From assembly GCA_954871525.1 (NCBI GenBank), contig OX940868.1, forward strand, positions 19,339,056-19,403,055: a stretch of DNA of 64,000 nucleotides. The letters are read 5' to 3'. The notes below the pieces were generated by a model. The model did no database searches. It was not told the DNA's origin and saw only the letters and a list, made by a program, of their open reading frames with translations. A program made the position numbers and the translations under genes. Of this stretch, positions 25,601-37,588 are shown piece after piece (the stretch's first letter is position 1; each line of letters opens with the position of its first letter). The stretch comes from Parietaria judaica. Lineage: Eukaryota; Streptophyta; Magnoliopsida; Rosales; Urticaceae.

Positions 25601-28505
25601 TAAGGATTATGTATGTTCTTCTTAATTTGCTCACATTATTTTTATTTTTATTTTTATTTAACCTCCAATATTCATAAATGCAGTTTTATATAATTATATA
25701 TAGTTAATATGCATTGTTTGTATGGTTTGAATCATATCGTCATGAGTCGTGACTTGACCAAATGAATTGAACAAATTAAATGTTTTTAATTAGATTAGCT
25801 TGATTTATGAATTCTTGTTAGAGTTTGTGACCGAAATTTGTTTTGTTTGTAGCGATATTTTTATTAGATACTCTTAATCCCGGCCTTGTGATTTATTGTA
25901 ATTGGTGTTTTAGAGTTAGTTGATTTAGCCATGGTTTATTTTCTCAATAGCCCTTGATTTTTTATTCTAAAAAAGCTTTTCATGTAAAATTATTCATGCA
26001 TCGATTTTTCTTTCTTTTCGTTCCTCGCTATTTTTACGTTTGATTTTTCTTCTTCTGATCGCAGCCAGCTTGACAATAACAATTTCGAGGGATCTGAAAT
26101 TCCAATTCTGTATGCAAACATGTCTACATTGTTGAAGCTGTAATACTCTATCCCAATTAATTAATCAATTGATTTTCTCGTCTCAAAATATATATTATCT
26201 TTATTGATCATGAAATAAATTTAATTACTTATTTTCTTGATTTTTTTTTTTCAGGAGTCTAAGGAATTGCAACTTGAGAGGAAGTATTCCTGACTTTAGC
26301 ACTGTGCCGAAACTTCTCTACCTGTAAGATTTTTTGTGAAATATAGGATATCAATTTATAATGTTATATTAATTAATATTTCTAAATATTCTCTTATTAT
26401 AACTTATTATGATTTTTTTTATTTAATCAATGACACAGAGATCTCAGTTACAACAGATTAAGTGGAATTATACCTACAAACAAGCTCTCTAGTAGAATCA
26501 CAACCATGTAATACGTGACGCAATAATTATTATTTTAATTCACTAATATTCTTCAACAAGAAAATTTTGTCGTTAATTATATATTATTTATTTATTTTGT
26601 GGTTCAGTGATTTATCGAACAACCAGCTTGGTGGACCAATTCCTTCAAACTTTTCAGGCCTTCCTGATCTTCAAAAATTGTAAGACAAAATTTTATTTTT
26701 AATATATAGTCAGTTGGCTTGTAATTAATGGTTAATATATTGAGAGAATACAAAAAAAAAAATCTCAACTTGAAAAAGTATTTGTGTCATGTTCGAGTTT
26801 GATCGCGTTATGGATGTATTGAGTTTTGAAATTTTTGATTAATGATCTATAGGATACTTGAGGGAAATTCGCTGACCGGTAATGTTCCATCGACGTTATG
26901 GCAGAATGTGACGTTTAACGGGGAAAACAGACTTATTTTGTAAGAGAATGCGAACATGAAATTCATTCATTAATAAATTAATTATTTGTGTGCTTAGAGC
27001 TATAATTGTATTATATGTAAATCTACAACTATTTTTTGTATTTCTTGCAGGAATTTTAAGCATAACTTGCTTTCAAATGTATCAAGCGATTTGAATCCTC
27101 CTCCAAATGTGACAATCCAGTAAGACTACAAAAATTCTCAAACTAGTATACGTATATATATATATATGTATATTTACATTATATATATCAAGACTGGTAA
27201 TAACGATAAAAATACATTAAACTATAGTAAACTGCTCTGATAAATATCTATGTTCTTTTTTGTAATAGTATCTTGGAGTTCAGTAAAACAATAAATGAGT
27301 CTAATAAAAAATCGTAAATAGAAGAAAACTCAAATATTAATTATACAATTCCACGAGTGTTTTATCAACAAAATTTGGACAATCTGTTAAAGTTTTTTTA
27401 TAATAAAAAAAATGGAAGTAAAATTTTAATGAACTTGAATCTTTTTCTACTAAAAAAAGAATTTGGATACGCTCCGACATTGTTACCTACAACGTGAAAA
27501 TAGTGCGCTATAACGAATTTAATTTTAAACATGGCGTGTATTGTTTCTCGAACGACACAATTTTCAATTTCAGTATGTATGTATGTGTGTATATGTAAAA
27601 TCTACTAACATTTACATTCCAATGATGATGTGATCGGTGAACTAGGCTCAAAGGAAATTCCGTATGTGATAGGGCAAGAGCCCTACATATAACCGAGCTC
27701 TGCGAGATCGAAAACATTGAACCCGAGAAAGTTCCGACCAAAAACCCGAGCGTCTCTGGTGCAGAATGCCCGCGCCTCAGCTGTCCGACCGCCGGATTCT
27801 TTGAGTACGTTGAGGACGCACCCGAGCCGTGCTCTTGTGCAGCGCCTCTCGTCGTTTGGATATTGCTCAGAAGCCCTAGCATGCAAGAATTCCGAGCCTA
27901 CGTGGCACAGTTTCAAGAGTACATTGCTACAAACCTCGGCTTCAGCCTCTACCAACTCATCGTCAAATCGTTTACATGGCAAGAGGGGCCTAGGGTTAGC
28001 ATCGAGGTGAAACTCTTCCCTGCGATCATCGGCAACGACTCTCAGATTTTCAACACGAGCGAGATTCAGCGGCTCCGGGACCGGTTTGCGACGCTTTCGA
28101 TCCCTTTGAACGACACATTTGGGCCCTACGATCTCATCGATTTCGTCCTTCAAGGACCTTATCAAGATGGTATGTAGTAGTGTTGTAAACCTTTCCTTTT
28201 AGCAGCGTAAACTTTGTATCTCAAAAATACAAGTTTAAAGTACGAACTTCGAATCATGAGCACTCAAACAAACTAGCTCCGTTTACTATGTCTCCTGAGA
28301 GAATCTAATTAATTTCATCTAACTTTTCTTCTGTGATACTTTTTTTGTAGTTGTTCTTGAGCCTCTAAATAAATCAGGTATAAGCACAGGTGTTATAGCT
28401 GGAATAGTAATAGGATCCATTGCGGGTGGAATCGTGCTTGTTATCATTATCGCATGCATCGTTCGGAAAACTTACCCTAAGCAGATGCAAAACCCGCCAG
28501 GTACA

Positions 28506-28564
<59 letters not shown>

Positions 28565-31500
28565 CTCTTTAAGTATCATGAAGTTCCATCTCAAAATCAA
28601 TTGAAGTAATCGATAAGAGGTTTATCATGGGATAAAAATTAATGTATATCAATAATTGAACTTAATATAGTATACCCTTTAAATCCAGGAGTTCCAAGAA
28701 ACCCTAATTTGGTGGCTGAAGTCGTGAAAGGGTTCAGCTTTCCCGAGCTCGAAGAGGCAACGGATAGGTTCAATGACCAGTTAGAGATTGGAAAAGGAGG
28801 CTATGGAAGGGTTTATAGAGGCGTTTTAGCCAACGGCAGGGCCGTGGCAGTGAAACGTGCTCGCCGTGTGTCGCTCCAGACCTCGACAGAGTTCTTCATG
28901 GAGATCCAAGTCTTGTCAAGAGTCCACCACCGCAACCTCGTCAGTTTGGTTGGATATTGTGACGAGGAGAGCGAACAAGTAACGACACTGCTTGATATAT
29001 TAAATTATTATTATATATAAATATTAATGCAACGTGCAACTTAAATTGGATTAATTACCTCGCAGTTGCTGGTGTACGAGTTCATGCCAAAGGGTTCTCT
29101 CGGGAGTCTCCTTTCGGGTTCGTAAAATCTCATGTCGGGTGATTCTATTTTTATTTTATGTACAATAATATTTTACGTACGGCGGAGAAATACCCTTGAC
29201 AAAAAAAAAAAAAGACTTGAAATTTTCTAAAATTAGAAGAAAAAAATTATCTCATATATATATATATATAAACTAAAAATAGACAAAGCAATCTAAGCTT
29301 ATATAATATACGTGGTGTTGATGCCGTTTTTTGGATCAAACACTGTTGAGGCCCAAGTTGTGGATTTTGGGCCTGGCCCAATGTCGTTCGTTGACGTGGC
29401 GGGCTTTTGTTGACTTTTAGGTGGGCCTTGGTTGGCCTAGTCGTGTGGATGGTTGATTTTCCCCCTCTGTTTGTGGTTTTGATGGGACTCCGTTGACCTT
29501 GGGTGGTAGCCTGCTGACCTTTGATTGAGTTTTTAGTTGACCGATATGGGGACCCTGAGTAGGTGTCCCTGGCACTTCTAGATTCGAAAGCCTCGTTTCC
29601 GTTCGGGTCCAGGCGATCCGGGTCACTCACTACCTGTTACCGCAGGGCCTGGAATGGACAAGGCCGGGGTTACAGGTTTGGAGGCCACGCGAATCGGGGG
29701 TACCAGCGAATGGGGGAGTGCGTTCGACCAGGAAGTGAACCCTGTGGGGTTAGACTCTCCACCTGATATGGCTTGTTTAAGTCCGGGCCGGTGGAACTGT
29801 CCGCAGAGTCGTGGTATCTTTAAGAGATACAGGGACTAGGAGACAGAACCTGTGCCGCGTAGAGCTTAGAACAAGGGTAGGTGGGGTCTCGAACCTGCCC
29901 AGGATCTTCTCCAGGGGCTCCTCTCAGAGTGATCCCTCAGTCATTCGGATCTTAGAGAAATTCCCTCAGGTCAGACCCTACGACCTGAATTGTGGGTCCC
30001 GTTACGTGTCCCCAGACTATACACACAGCCGCGCAGTGGACTGGAGATAAGCTGGACACAGCGTAGAACGGGACCTATCAGGCGAGTCGAGGACCTTGTA
30101 AGAATTTCCCCAGGGCTTCCGCTTTTGTAAATTTCTCACTTTCCGGACCTGAAAAAAGGGAACACCCGAGGTCAAGGGAAACAGGGGGGGTTACCCCCTG
30201 ATTCACCTCCGACACTCAACATTAGAACGGTGTTTGAGGGGAGGCGAGTTTATAGGGAGTAGAGAGAGAATCGAGAGAACTCGAGTGAGTTTCGAAGTCA
30301 TCCTATTTCAACTGAACTGAGCTTCTATTTATAATAGGATCCGGGGGTCTAGGTGCAATATAATATTGTCCGAGGGGTCCCTAGGCAATATTATATCTCC
30401 AGACTGGTCCCTATGAAAAGAATCCATCTCAGCCGCCGGATCGTTGATTTGACCAAAAGTATACTTTACTTTATGAAAAGTAAATGGTGCGCAAATCGAG
30501 GATCGATCTCGGCTGTCCATCCGGTCGCATGGGGATGCGCGCTGGCGATGTGATCGATGTGACGCGGCAAGGGAGATCGTGCCACGTGGCATGATCCGGG
30601 AGGATGTGGCCTGGTGGGCCCCGCAAAAAGGTGCTTTTGAGCATCTTTTTGTTCCCGGATGTGTCTTGCCTCCGTTTTTCATAAATTTTATGTCGCTTTT
30701 GAGTGTTTTCATATTTTTAGGAACACCGGGACACTTTGTTTTGCGAAAACGGGCCTTCGGAGGGCAGTTTGGTGTTAAATATGATTTAATTAATAAAGAA
30801 ATGATTATTTAAATAATATTTCTTTATTAATATTCTTTCCAAAAATACCCCCCAACACGTGGTACGAGTCTTATCTAATGTAAACGAAACTTTATAAGAT
30901 TAGAAATTGAGTAGAATTTTTTTGTATGTAGTAAATTGATCGTTATTCAAGGCTTTAGTGTTACATATTAAAGATTAGAAAGAAGAATTTTCTTGTATAA
31001 TAAGAATATAATATATATATATATATATGACAATTAGATGATGAATTCTTGTATTATGAGCAGCTAGATTTGGAGGCTCTCTGAGCTTTGCAATGAGGCT
31101 GAGCATCGCTTTGGACTCGGCGAGAGGCGTTCTTTATCTTCACACCGAGGCTCATCCTCCGATATTGCATCTCGACATTAAAGCCAACAACATATTGTTG
31201 GATTCCAATTTCAATGCCAAAGTCTCCGATTTCGGAATCTGCAAGATCGGGCAGCTGCCTGATGGAGGAGACACGCCAACCATAACCGGCGGCTTGAGAG
31301 GGACTCCGGTTCGTTTTTCTTTGTAATTAAACAATTAATAAATTATAAGCTTTGTTAAGCGTATTATGACGATAAATATATACTTCTAAAGCTGAAATGC
31401 CCAAGCCACGATTCACAAAAAGATATATGTCTCGTTGTGAAATCTAATTCACTAGAATCGCTACGTACGATAAACAGGTGACGAGCAGTTAAGTTGAGAA

Positions 31501-33117
31501 CGAAAAAATATGTCATATGATATCGAGTTAGGAATTAGGACTGCAATCCATGTATATTCTTATTTAGTTTAGTTATATGATATATTCTTATTGATCACTG
31601 ATTTTTTTCTAAAAACTTCTTACTTAAAAATCTATATAATTAACTATTAGCTATATTTTCATGTCATTTTCGAATTCTTGTCGTTTTTATGATTTTCTGT
31701 TCTACTTGTACTCTTTTTTATTTATTGTTATTTTCTTGGTTTATTGTCGTTTTTGTTGTGTTTCTAATTTGGTCCTACATTTATTAGTGTCGTTTCCCTT
31801 CATTATATTTTTCTAGACATGAATAATACACAACCCACTAAATCATTAATTATATTAGAAAAATAAAATAACCACGGTCAGTCCTGATTATAGGCGAGCA
31901 AAGTCGGTTCGGCGCCTCAGGCACCCATATTTCAAGGGCCTTAATTTTTATATACATTATTTATTCTTAATTAAATATGGAAAAAAATAAATTTAAATAC
32001 TTTTATAGGCCCTAAAAAATTATTTAGCCTATAGGCCCCCGAAAAAATACGCCGAACACAGGCCGTTCTTGAAAATAACTATATATAGGTTTTTTTTTTA
32101 TGTAAATGTAGGGTTACATGGATCCAGAATATTGCCAAACTAGGCAACCAACAGAGAAGAGTGATGTTTACAGCCTTGGAATTGTGTTTCTTGAGCTCCT
32201 CACTGGCCTGCCTCCTATCTTCAATGGCTCACACATTGTTCATGAGGTTCTGTTTCTTTTCTCTTTTTTTCTTCTATATAATCTCATCATAAACAATATA
32301 TTTAATTCACCATGCATAAAATTTGTGGCAAAAATATTACATAAGACGTTAATCACTTAAAAAAAAAGATACTATATCAAATGCCTATAAATTAGATAGT
32401 ATTTGATTAAGATTAAAATGGAAAATATTATACTACTGATTTTTAACAATTCGAAAAACTGTATTGTACATCCGTTTTCTTGGCACGGTGCGTGTGTGTG
32501 GGTATTTTAAGCGTCGTTAAATGGTGAAAGCGGAGAGATCAGCCGTATGTTTTTCGTATTATATATATATATATATATATATATATTTTTAATAATGGCA
32601 TTCATGGTTGTTTTGATCTAGTCATCGTTCGTTTTTGTATTATCTCAATAGATATTTTTCAAGGGCTCTGGCAATTTTGGATTAATTTTAAACCTAACCG
32701 TTTTTTATTTTCGCACTCTTTCTCTCCGGCACTGACACTGTACGTCCCGTCCGAAAATACAAACTACAGGTTGTTGACGCGTATGAATCTCGGAGGAATT
32801 TGTCGACCATTGTAGACAGAAACATGGGATCTTATGACTCGGATAGTGTCAAGAGATTCTTTGAGTTGGCCTTAAGATGTTCTCAAGATCACTCTTCAGA
32901 AAGGCCTTTGATGTTGGAGATCGTCAGAGAGTTGGAGAACATTTCTTCCACTCTTCCTCAATCCAATAATAATAATAATTCAACAGGGTCTTCTTCATCA
33001 ACTGGAATTCACAGTGGAAATAATGCTTTTGAGAGGAGCTTGGAATTATCAGCTTATGATCTTCACCATGGAAGCAACCTTGATAGTGATGTAATTCCAA
33101 CTATCAAGCCTCGTTAA
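22637..33117 (+). CDS. LRR receptor-like kinase B, non-RD (LRR-VIII-1 type)
   Basis: Tandem paralogue of genes A and C. The exons are 22637-22739, 22859-23009, 23773-23844, 23992-24063, 24291-24434, 25240-25311, 25539-25610, 26065-26139, 26255-26323, 26439-26507, 26608-26679, 26853-26939, 27051-27119, 27646-28169, 28351-28500, 28689-28978, 29066-29117, 31064-31308, 32112-32246 and 32770-33117, all GT..AG and in phase, giving 956 aa. The signal peptide is in [17 protein letters not shown] and the LRR cap is [12 protein letters not shown]. LRRs run to about 376, the Cys module ([19 protein letters not shown]) to 550, and the TM is near 563-588. The kinase (601-956) has GKGGYGRVY and AVKRA. Its catalytic loop reads [13 protein letters not shown], so the HRD arginine is Leu751, while Asp752 and SDFG are kept. 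The activation loop ([17 protein letters not shown]) also differs from A and C. Intron 17 is about 1.9 kb and holds an LTR-like insertion. Likely catalytically competent but of non-RD class. Confidence 0.9.
28510..28561. repeat. (TA)n microsatellite in gene B intron 15
   Basis: Perfect TA tract of about 52 bp starting roughly 10 bp after the exon 15 donor. Confidence 0.95.
29344..30857. mobile_element. Probable solo LTR or LTR-like insertion in gene B intron 17
   Basis: A 1.5-kb block, GC-richer than the intron around it, starts TGTTGAGGCCCAAG and ends CCCCCCAACA, the short inverted TG..CA ends of an LTR. Inside are promoter-like sequence (TTCTATTTATAATAGG near 30325) and no long coding frame. 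The flanks (AACAC and CGTGG) do not form a 5-bp target duplication, so it may be a recombination product or the ends may be misplaced. It lies in the plus-strand kinase gene between the exons for kinase subdomains V and VI. Confidence 0.6.
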
Positions 33118-33929
33118 TAATAATAATAATAATAATATATTATGTATGAATATGATTTATCATAATTGTGGTAAGAGTATTTAAGTTGTTGATAACTAAG
33201 GAGATCGTACCCAAGTTCTTTTTGTGTTGTGGTGAAGTACTCAAATGAAATAAACGATCATACATTTTTGTCTTATTGTCGTCACTTCTGTTAAGGTTTC
33301 ACCACGTCTCAATCCCTCTCTTATTTTCCACTTTTATTTTTAATTACGTGTATTCCATAAATGTGAAGTTTGAAATCGAATACTAACGATGTTGGAGACT
33401 TTGTCGAGACAGGAATATATCAACACACAATAAAATTGCCCAAATTACCAAACATGCGCATAAAGTAAAAGACAAATCAACATACGATATTCGGTAACGC
33501 AGTTCGCGAACCCCTCGTGGGAACCTACTTTGCGTGACACTAAACCAAATACTTTATTGCACTGAAAACATTTAACAATGTTACGTATGGTTATACATGA
33601 TACTTTATTGAGTTTCACAAGGGAATAGACAACTCCCCATAAGGACAGGCGCGTGCTGCTAGTGATCCAACTCTAGGAAAAAAAAGTGCTTCTCTTCCGA
33701 ACGATCTTGCGATGTTTCAACTGCTGAACATCAGTCGGTATTAATGAGATCAAGACCCTCGAGCTCTAAATAAAGCAGATATGTGTGCTTACATTCAAAG
33801 TGCTTGATGTTCATCCACATCCAACGAAGACTAAAATAGGTCGGTCTTCATGGCATCCAGATAACGCAATAAAAGATTTCATGATCTCGAGGACTAAAGA
33901 CTCCAACGGATACCTTCAATCAAAGCAGT
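33118..33929. other. 3' flank of receptor kinase B
   Basis: Likely 3' untranslated region and terminator zone of gene B up to about 33290 (AAATGAAATAAACGATC), then moderately GC-rich DNA with no recognised gene on the plus strand. On the minus strand it would be the 3' flank of the short reading frame at 33930-34089. Confidence 0.4.
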
Positions 33930-34089
33930 TCAAAGAGATCCAGCTCCAATCAGAATTTGACGGTGCATGAGCTGACAAATCGTGGCAATAACTATGATGA
34001 GGATCGTTGAATCCCACATGATATCTATTCTCTTAATGCGCAGATCTTCAACATACTTGTCGATCGATTTTGCTGTTGTTCTGACAAGT
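33930..34089 (-). pseudogene. Possible orphan terminal exon, membrane-anchored tail
   Basis: On the minus strand an AG acceptor-like site at 34091-34090 is followed by a 53-codon frame that ends in TGA. It reads LVRTTAKSIDKYVEDLRIK, continues RIDIMWDS, and then a hydrophobic segment TILIIVIATICQL. This looks like the C-terminal tail of a protein with a membrane anchor. I do not recognise the family, and no upstream exon is evident, so it may be the leftover end of a deleted or displaced gene. A chance reading frame is possible. Confidence 0.3.
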
Positions 34090-34343
34090 CTTCCAACAAC
34101 TTGTTTTTACACATAATGACAAAAACAAATAATTCAACAAAGTTCCTACAAAGTTAAAAAAAAAAAACAGACGACAACACCTAGTTGAAGAGATTGCATT
34201 TCGACGAAATTGTCTAATCGCATACTTAATTTTATTTGAGCACTTCGTTCACTGCCAAAAACAAACAAATAAACAAACCGTATACTCTCTTTTTCAGTTG
34301 AGTACAACTTGTGTACTTTTACCTTAGATATCCCATGTTATGT

Positions 34344-35340
34344 TATGGCCCCGTTTGGTATTGCTTATTTATAGGTGCTTTTGCTTTTTTAAGAATTTTA
34401 AGCTAATATTTGTGTTTGGTAAATTACCATAGAAGCACTTCAATACAAAGTTTAGCTTTTCTATAAGCAAAATTCAAAAGCAAGTAATACATGCTTTTGC
34501 TAAAATCTACTTTTGCTTTTCTTCTTTATCTTCATATAAATTTTTTTTGGAATGGTAAAAGTACCAAAAACATATATTATAATTGGAGTTAAGATTCTAA
34601 TTCTTTTTAAGTGGTAAAAGTATCAATATATATGTTTATATTTTTAAATTATTGTGATTAAAGTATCAATTCTTTTTGTATGGTAGATTACTAACTTTTT
34701 ACGTCCGTTTTTTTAATTATTTTGGTTGAATAACCAATTCTTATTGGGTGGTTAAATTACTAAAAATATTTTACTATTGCGGTTAAAGTACCAATTATTT
34801 TAGGTGGTAAAAGTACCATTTTTACGTTCACATTCTTAAACTATTATAGTTAAAGTACCAATTCATTTTGGAAGGTAAAGTATATATAAAAAACAAATAC
34901 ATATTATTACTGCAGTTAAGTATTAATTATTTTTAGTTAGTAAAATTACTACTTTTTTACCGTGGACGAAAGAAACGTAGATGCAAAAAATTAGTACTTT
35001 CACCATAATTATTGTCAATTAAAAGCACAAAAGGCACAACAAACTACGAACGGTTTTTATTTTTATTTATTGAATAATTACATTAATTAATATTTTTTAT
35101 ATTTTTATTGAAATTTAATTTATAATATATTATTTATGTCTACTTCAGTATTCTTCTTACATTTAAAAGCTGATTAAGTATAAATACTTACCAAACACTA
35201 AACTAATTTTTTTTTTAAATTAATTATTTTTTATTTTAATTAACCAAACATTAAACTACTTTCTCTGCCAGCACTTCATCTGACAGTAATTTTTAAAAGT
35301 AATTCTGAAGACAGAACAACAATGCCAAACTGAACCGTAA
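34344..35340. mobile_element. Possible decayed MITE-type insertion
   Basis: The left edge GGCCCCGTTTGGTATTG is roughly complementary to the right edge CAATGCCAAACTGAACCGT, a terminal theme common in plant hAT and Harbinger MITEs. The interior is AT-rich with a repeated word AAAGTACCAATT. No matching target duplication was found, so the call is tentative. Confidence 0.4.
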
Positions 35341-36935
35341 TATAAATGTGTATATATAAACTAAATATACGTGACAGCTCAGAGTAATAAATAAACAAAT
35401 TACGCCCTCAATTCAAATTACGCAATGCAACATTTATTCTCCCTATGAAGTTGCTTGTATCTTATATTGTCTGAAAAATAAAGTATCATATCTATATTCT
35501 CGTATATTGTGTTCAAGTTTAGATATTATACGCACCACATTATTTTAATATCAATTACACGATTAAATCTTTGGCAAAATACTATAATGTTTTATTCTCA
35601 ATAATAAAATTAAAAATATTATATATGAAATATTTACTTTCAAATATGTATATCTTTATTTTTTACTTGAAAAGGTTAATAAAGCTTTATAGAAGTTTAA
35701 AAAAAAAACACTTAAGTATAAAGCACATGACATTAGGGTTTAGTGATGTCCATGAATACTAAAGTCTAAAGCCATTGAAAAGAAAGGTAGCGAACCAACA
35801 TTGTACAATGTTTATATGGTTCTTTATAATAATGGAATATGTTCTTGTTAAATTTCATCGACTTAAACTGAATTGTTTGACCTAATGATAACTCCATTAC
35901 ATCTTTTTTATTTTTTTGCGTTTTTTAGTTCAGACTCCGGGGAACGTAGAAGTGTGTCTCTTTTATACATGTTAATTTGACTAATAATATAAACTTGACA
36001 AAAATCAGTAAGTGTCTTTTTGAAATAAGATAGAATGTATAGAAATTTGACGCGGAATGCCTTTGCTTATGCTTATGTCTTTTCTATGCTTTCAATCACA
36101 ATGAACAATAGTTTAAAATCGTTGGCTCTAAGAGTTGACGTCTATTTTATTTTTATGAGACTGTGATTCAAGTTTTTCAATGACCAAGTTATGAATCTAA
36201 AGCATAAAATTCAACCCAAATTATTAAAATGAAGAAGAAGAAAGAAGAAAAAAAATAATCATAAATAACTTGCAAGTAACAGCTTATTTTCTATTATGAA
36301 CGACTGACCTCTTGTTTTCTTCCTTTTATTTTAACTGGATTTTTTTTTATTATGTCCAAAGTCTAATGATATTTAATGTGGAAATTTACCAAATGTATTA
36401 CAACCACATCATTGACTTCTATTTTGAGCTTAAAATATTAACTAACAAATCAATCCAACATAAGACTTTTACTATATTTATATCAAGAGATGTTCAAAGT
36501 CTTAGGATTAAGTACTTATCCTAAATTGAAAATGTAACTAAAAATAGATAGTGATACAAAAATTTATACCAATTTGCTTGTGATATGCGAAATATGTTCA
36601 CTTACACTTACTGCTTGCATATCCTTTTTTTAGTATAATCGATAGGAGTTTTAATGTTAAAATTCTCGTTCTCATGTTTTCTCTTTTGTGCTATAAACAT
36701 TATGAATGTTGACCACAAACTGAATAATTTAAAATGTATTACATTAATTATTCAATAAATTTTTAAATTATTCTAATTAATCCTTTCAACTCTGGTTTTA
36801 CCATCCTCTCTACATCCGACGAGCTCATTCAACTTAATAACTTAATATCGGGTTTTATAACACTTTCGATAAATTATGCTTAACAATCCTAAAAAGAAGA
36901 AGAAGAAAAAAAGAATTATATGTTATCTAGATGTA
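35341..36935. other. AT-rich spacer
   Basis: No gene, RNA or transposon end was recognised. Short open frames here have no motif, no splice-site support and no coding-like composition. Confidence 0.5.
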
Positions 36936-36940
36936 GACCA

Positions 36941-37583
36941 TGTTGGTTATGCCCGAACCCGATATTGTATCTCTCGGGTTATCGGATATCGACCCGATAA
37001 CCATAACCGACATAATGGGCCCACTCGGGCCCAAGTATTAATTATGATTCATATTAATTAATAATAAGATTAATTAATCCATGATTGGGCTTTTAGAAAG
37101 CCCATTAGGTGGGCTTTTAGAAAGCCCACTAGGTCATGACCATAGGGTATTATAAATACCCTAATATGACTCATAATTAAACATAACACACACAATAGAA
37201 ACCCTAGCCTCCTAGAATTCGAGCTCCCTCCCTAGTGAGTCGAATTTCGTGGCTTCCTCTCCGGTTCAATCAACGGTTGATCATCTAAACACCAACTAGG
37301 ATCTAACCTATCCTCCGAGGTGTTTTCCGGTCATCTAAGACGTTCCCGAGTGACGTGGTGTACGAAATAGAGGCACAACACTTGAGGCGCTAAATCCTAA
37401 ATTCGACAAGCTCCAGAATCAAAGGAATCGACAGTTATTCGGTACAGTTGGCAAAAGTACCGAAGTTTGGTAACGATCTCTAAACTGTATCTTAATTCTC
37501 GTAATTATTCTAGATCTTTATTGTTCAATGATATCCCGTGATTTCCGCCTCGGGATTGAGAAAAGTCATCGAAAAACCCAACA
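36941..37583. mobile_element. Solo LTR with 5-bp target duplication
   Basis: The 643-bp sequence begins TGTTGGTTATGCCCG, ends AAAAACCCAACA, and is flanked by the perfect 5-bp direct repeat GACCA (36936-36940 and 37584-37588). A TATA-like GGTATTATAAATACCC lies near 37146, and the interior lacks coding sequence. A tandem repeat of GGGCTTTTAGAAAGCCCA-like hairpin units sits at about 37086-37132. This is the footprint of an LTR retrotransposon that lost its body by LTR-LTR recombination. Confidence 0.92.
37146..37161 (+). promoter_or_regulatory. TATA-like box of the solo LTR
   Basis: The palindromic GGTATTATAAATACCC is the best core-promoter candidate in the LTR, about 200 bp from its left end. 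If active it could start transcripts rightward. The orientation is inferred from the TATAAAT reading. Confidence 0.5.
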
Positions 37584-37588
37584 GACCA

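Noticed and set aside
29247..30812. Several open frames in the LTR-like block of gene B
   Set aside because: They lack recognisable domains, overlap on both strands, and lie in a block with LTR-type ends, so they are chance frames in GC-richer DNA.
37084..37132. CRISPR-like or satellite array
   Set aside because: There are only two hairpin units, inside a plant LTR with clear ends, so they belong to the LTR.
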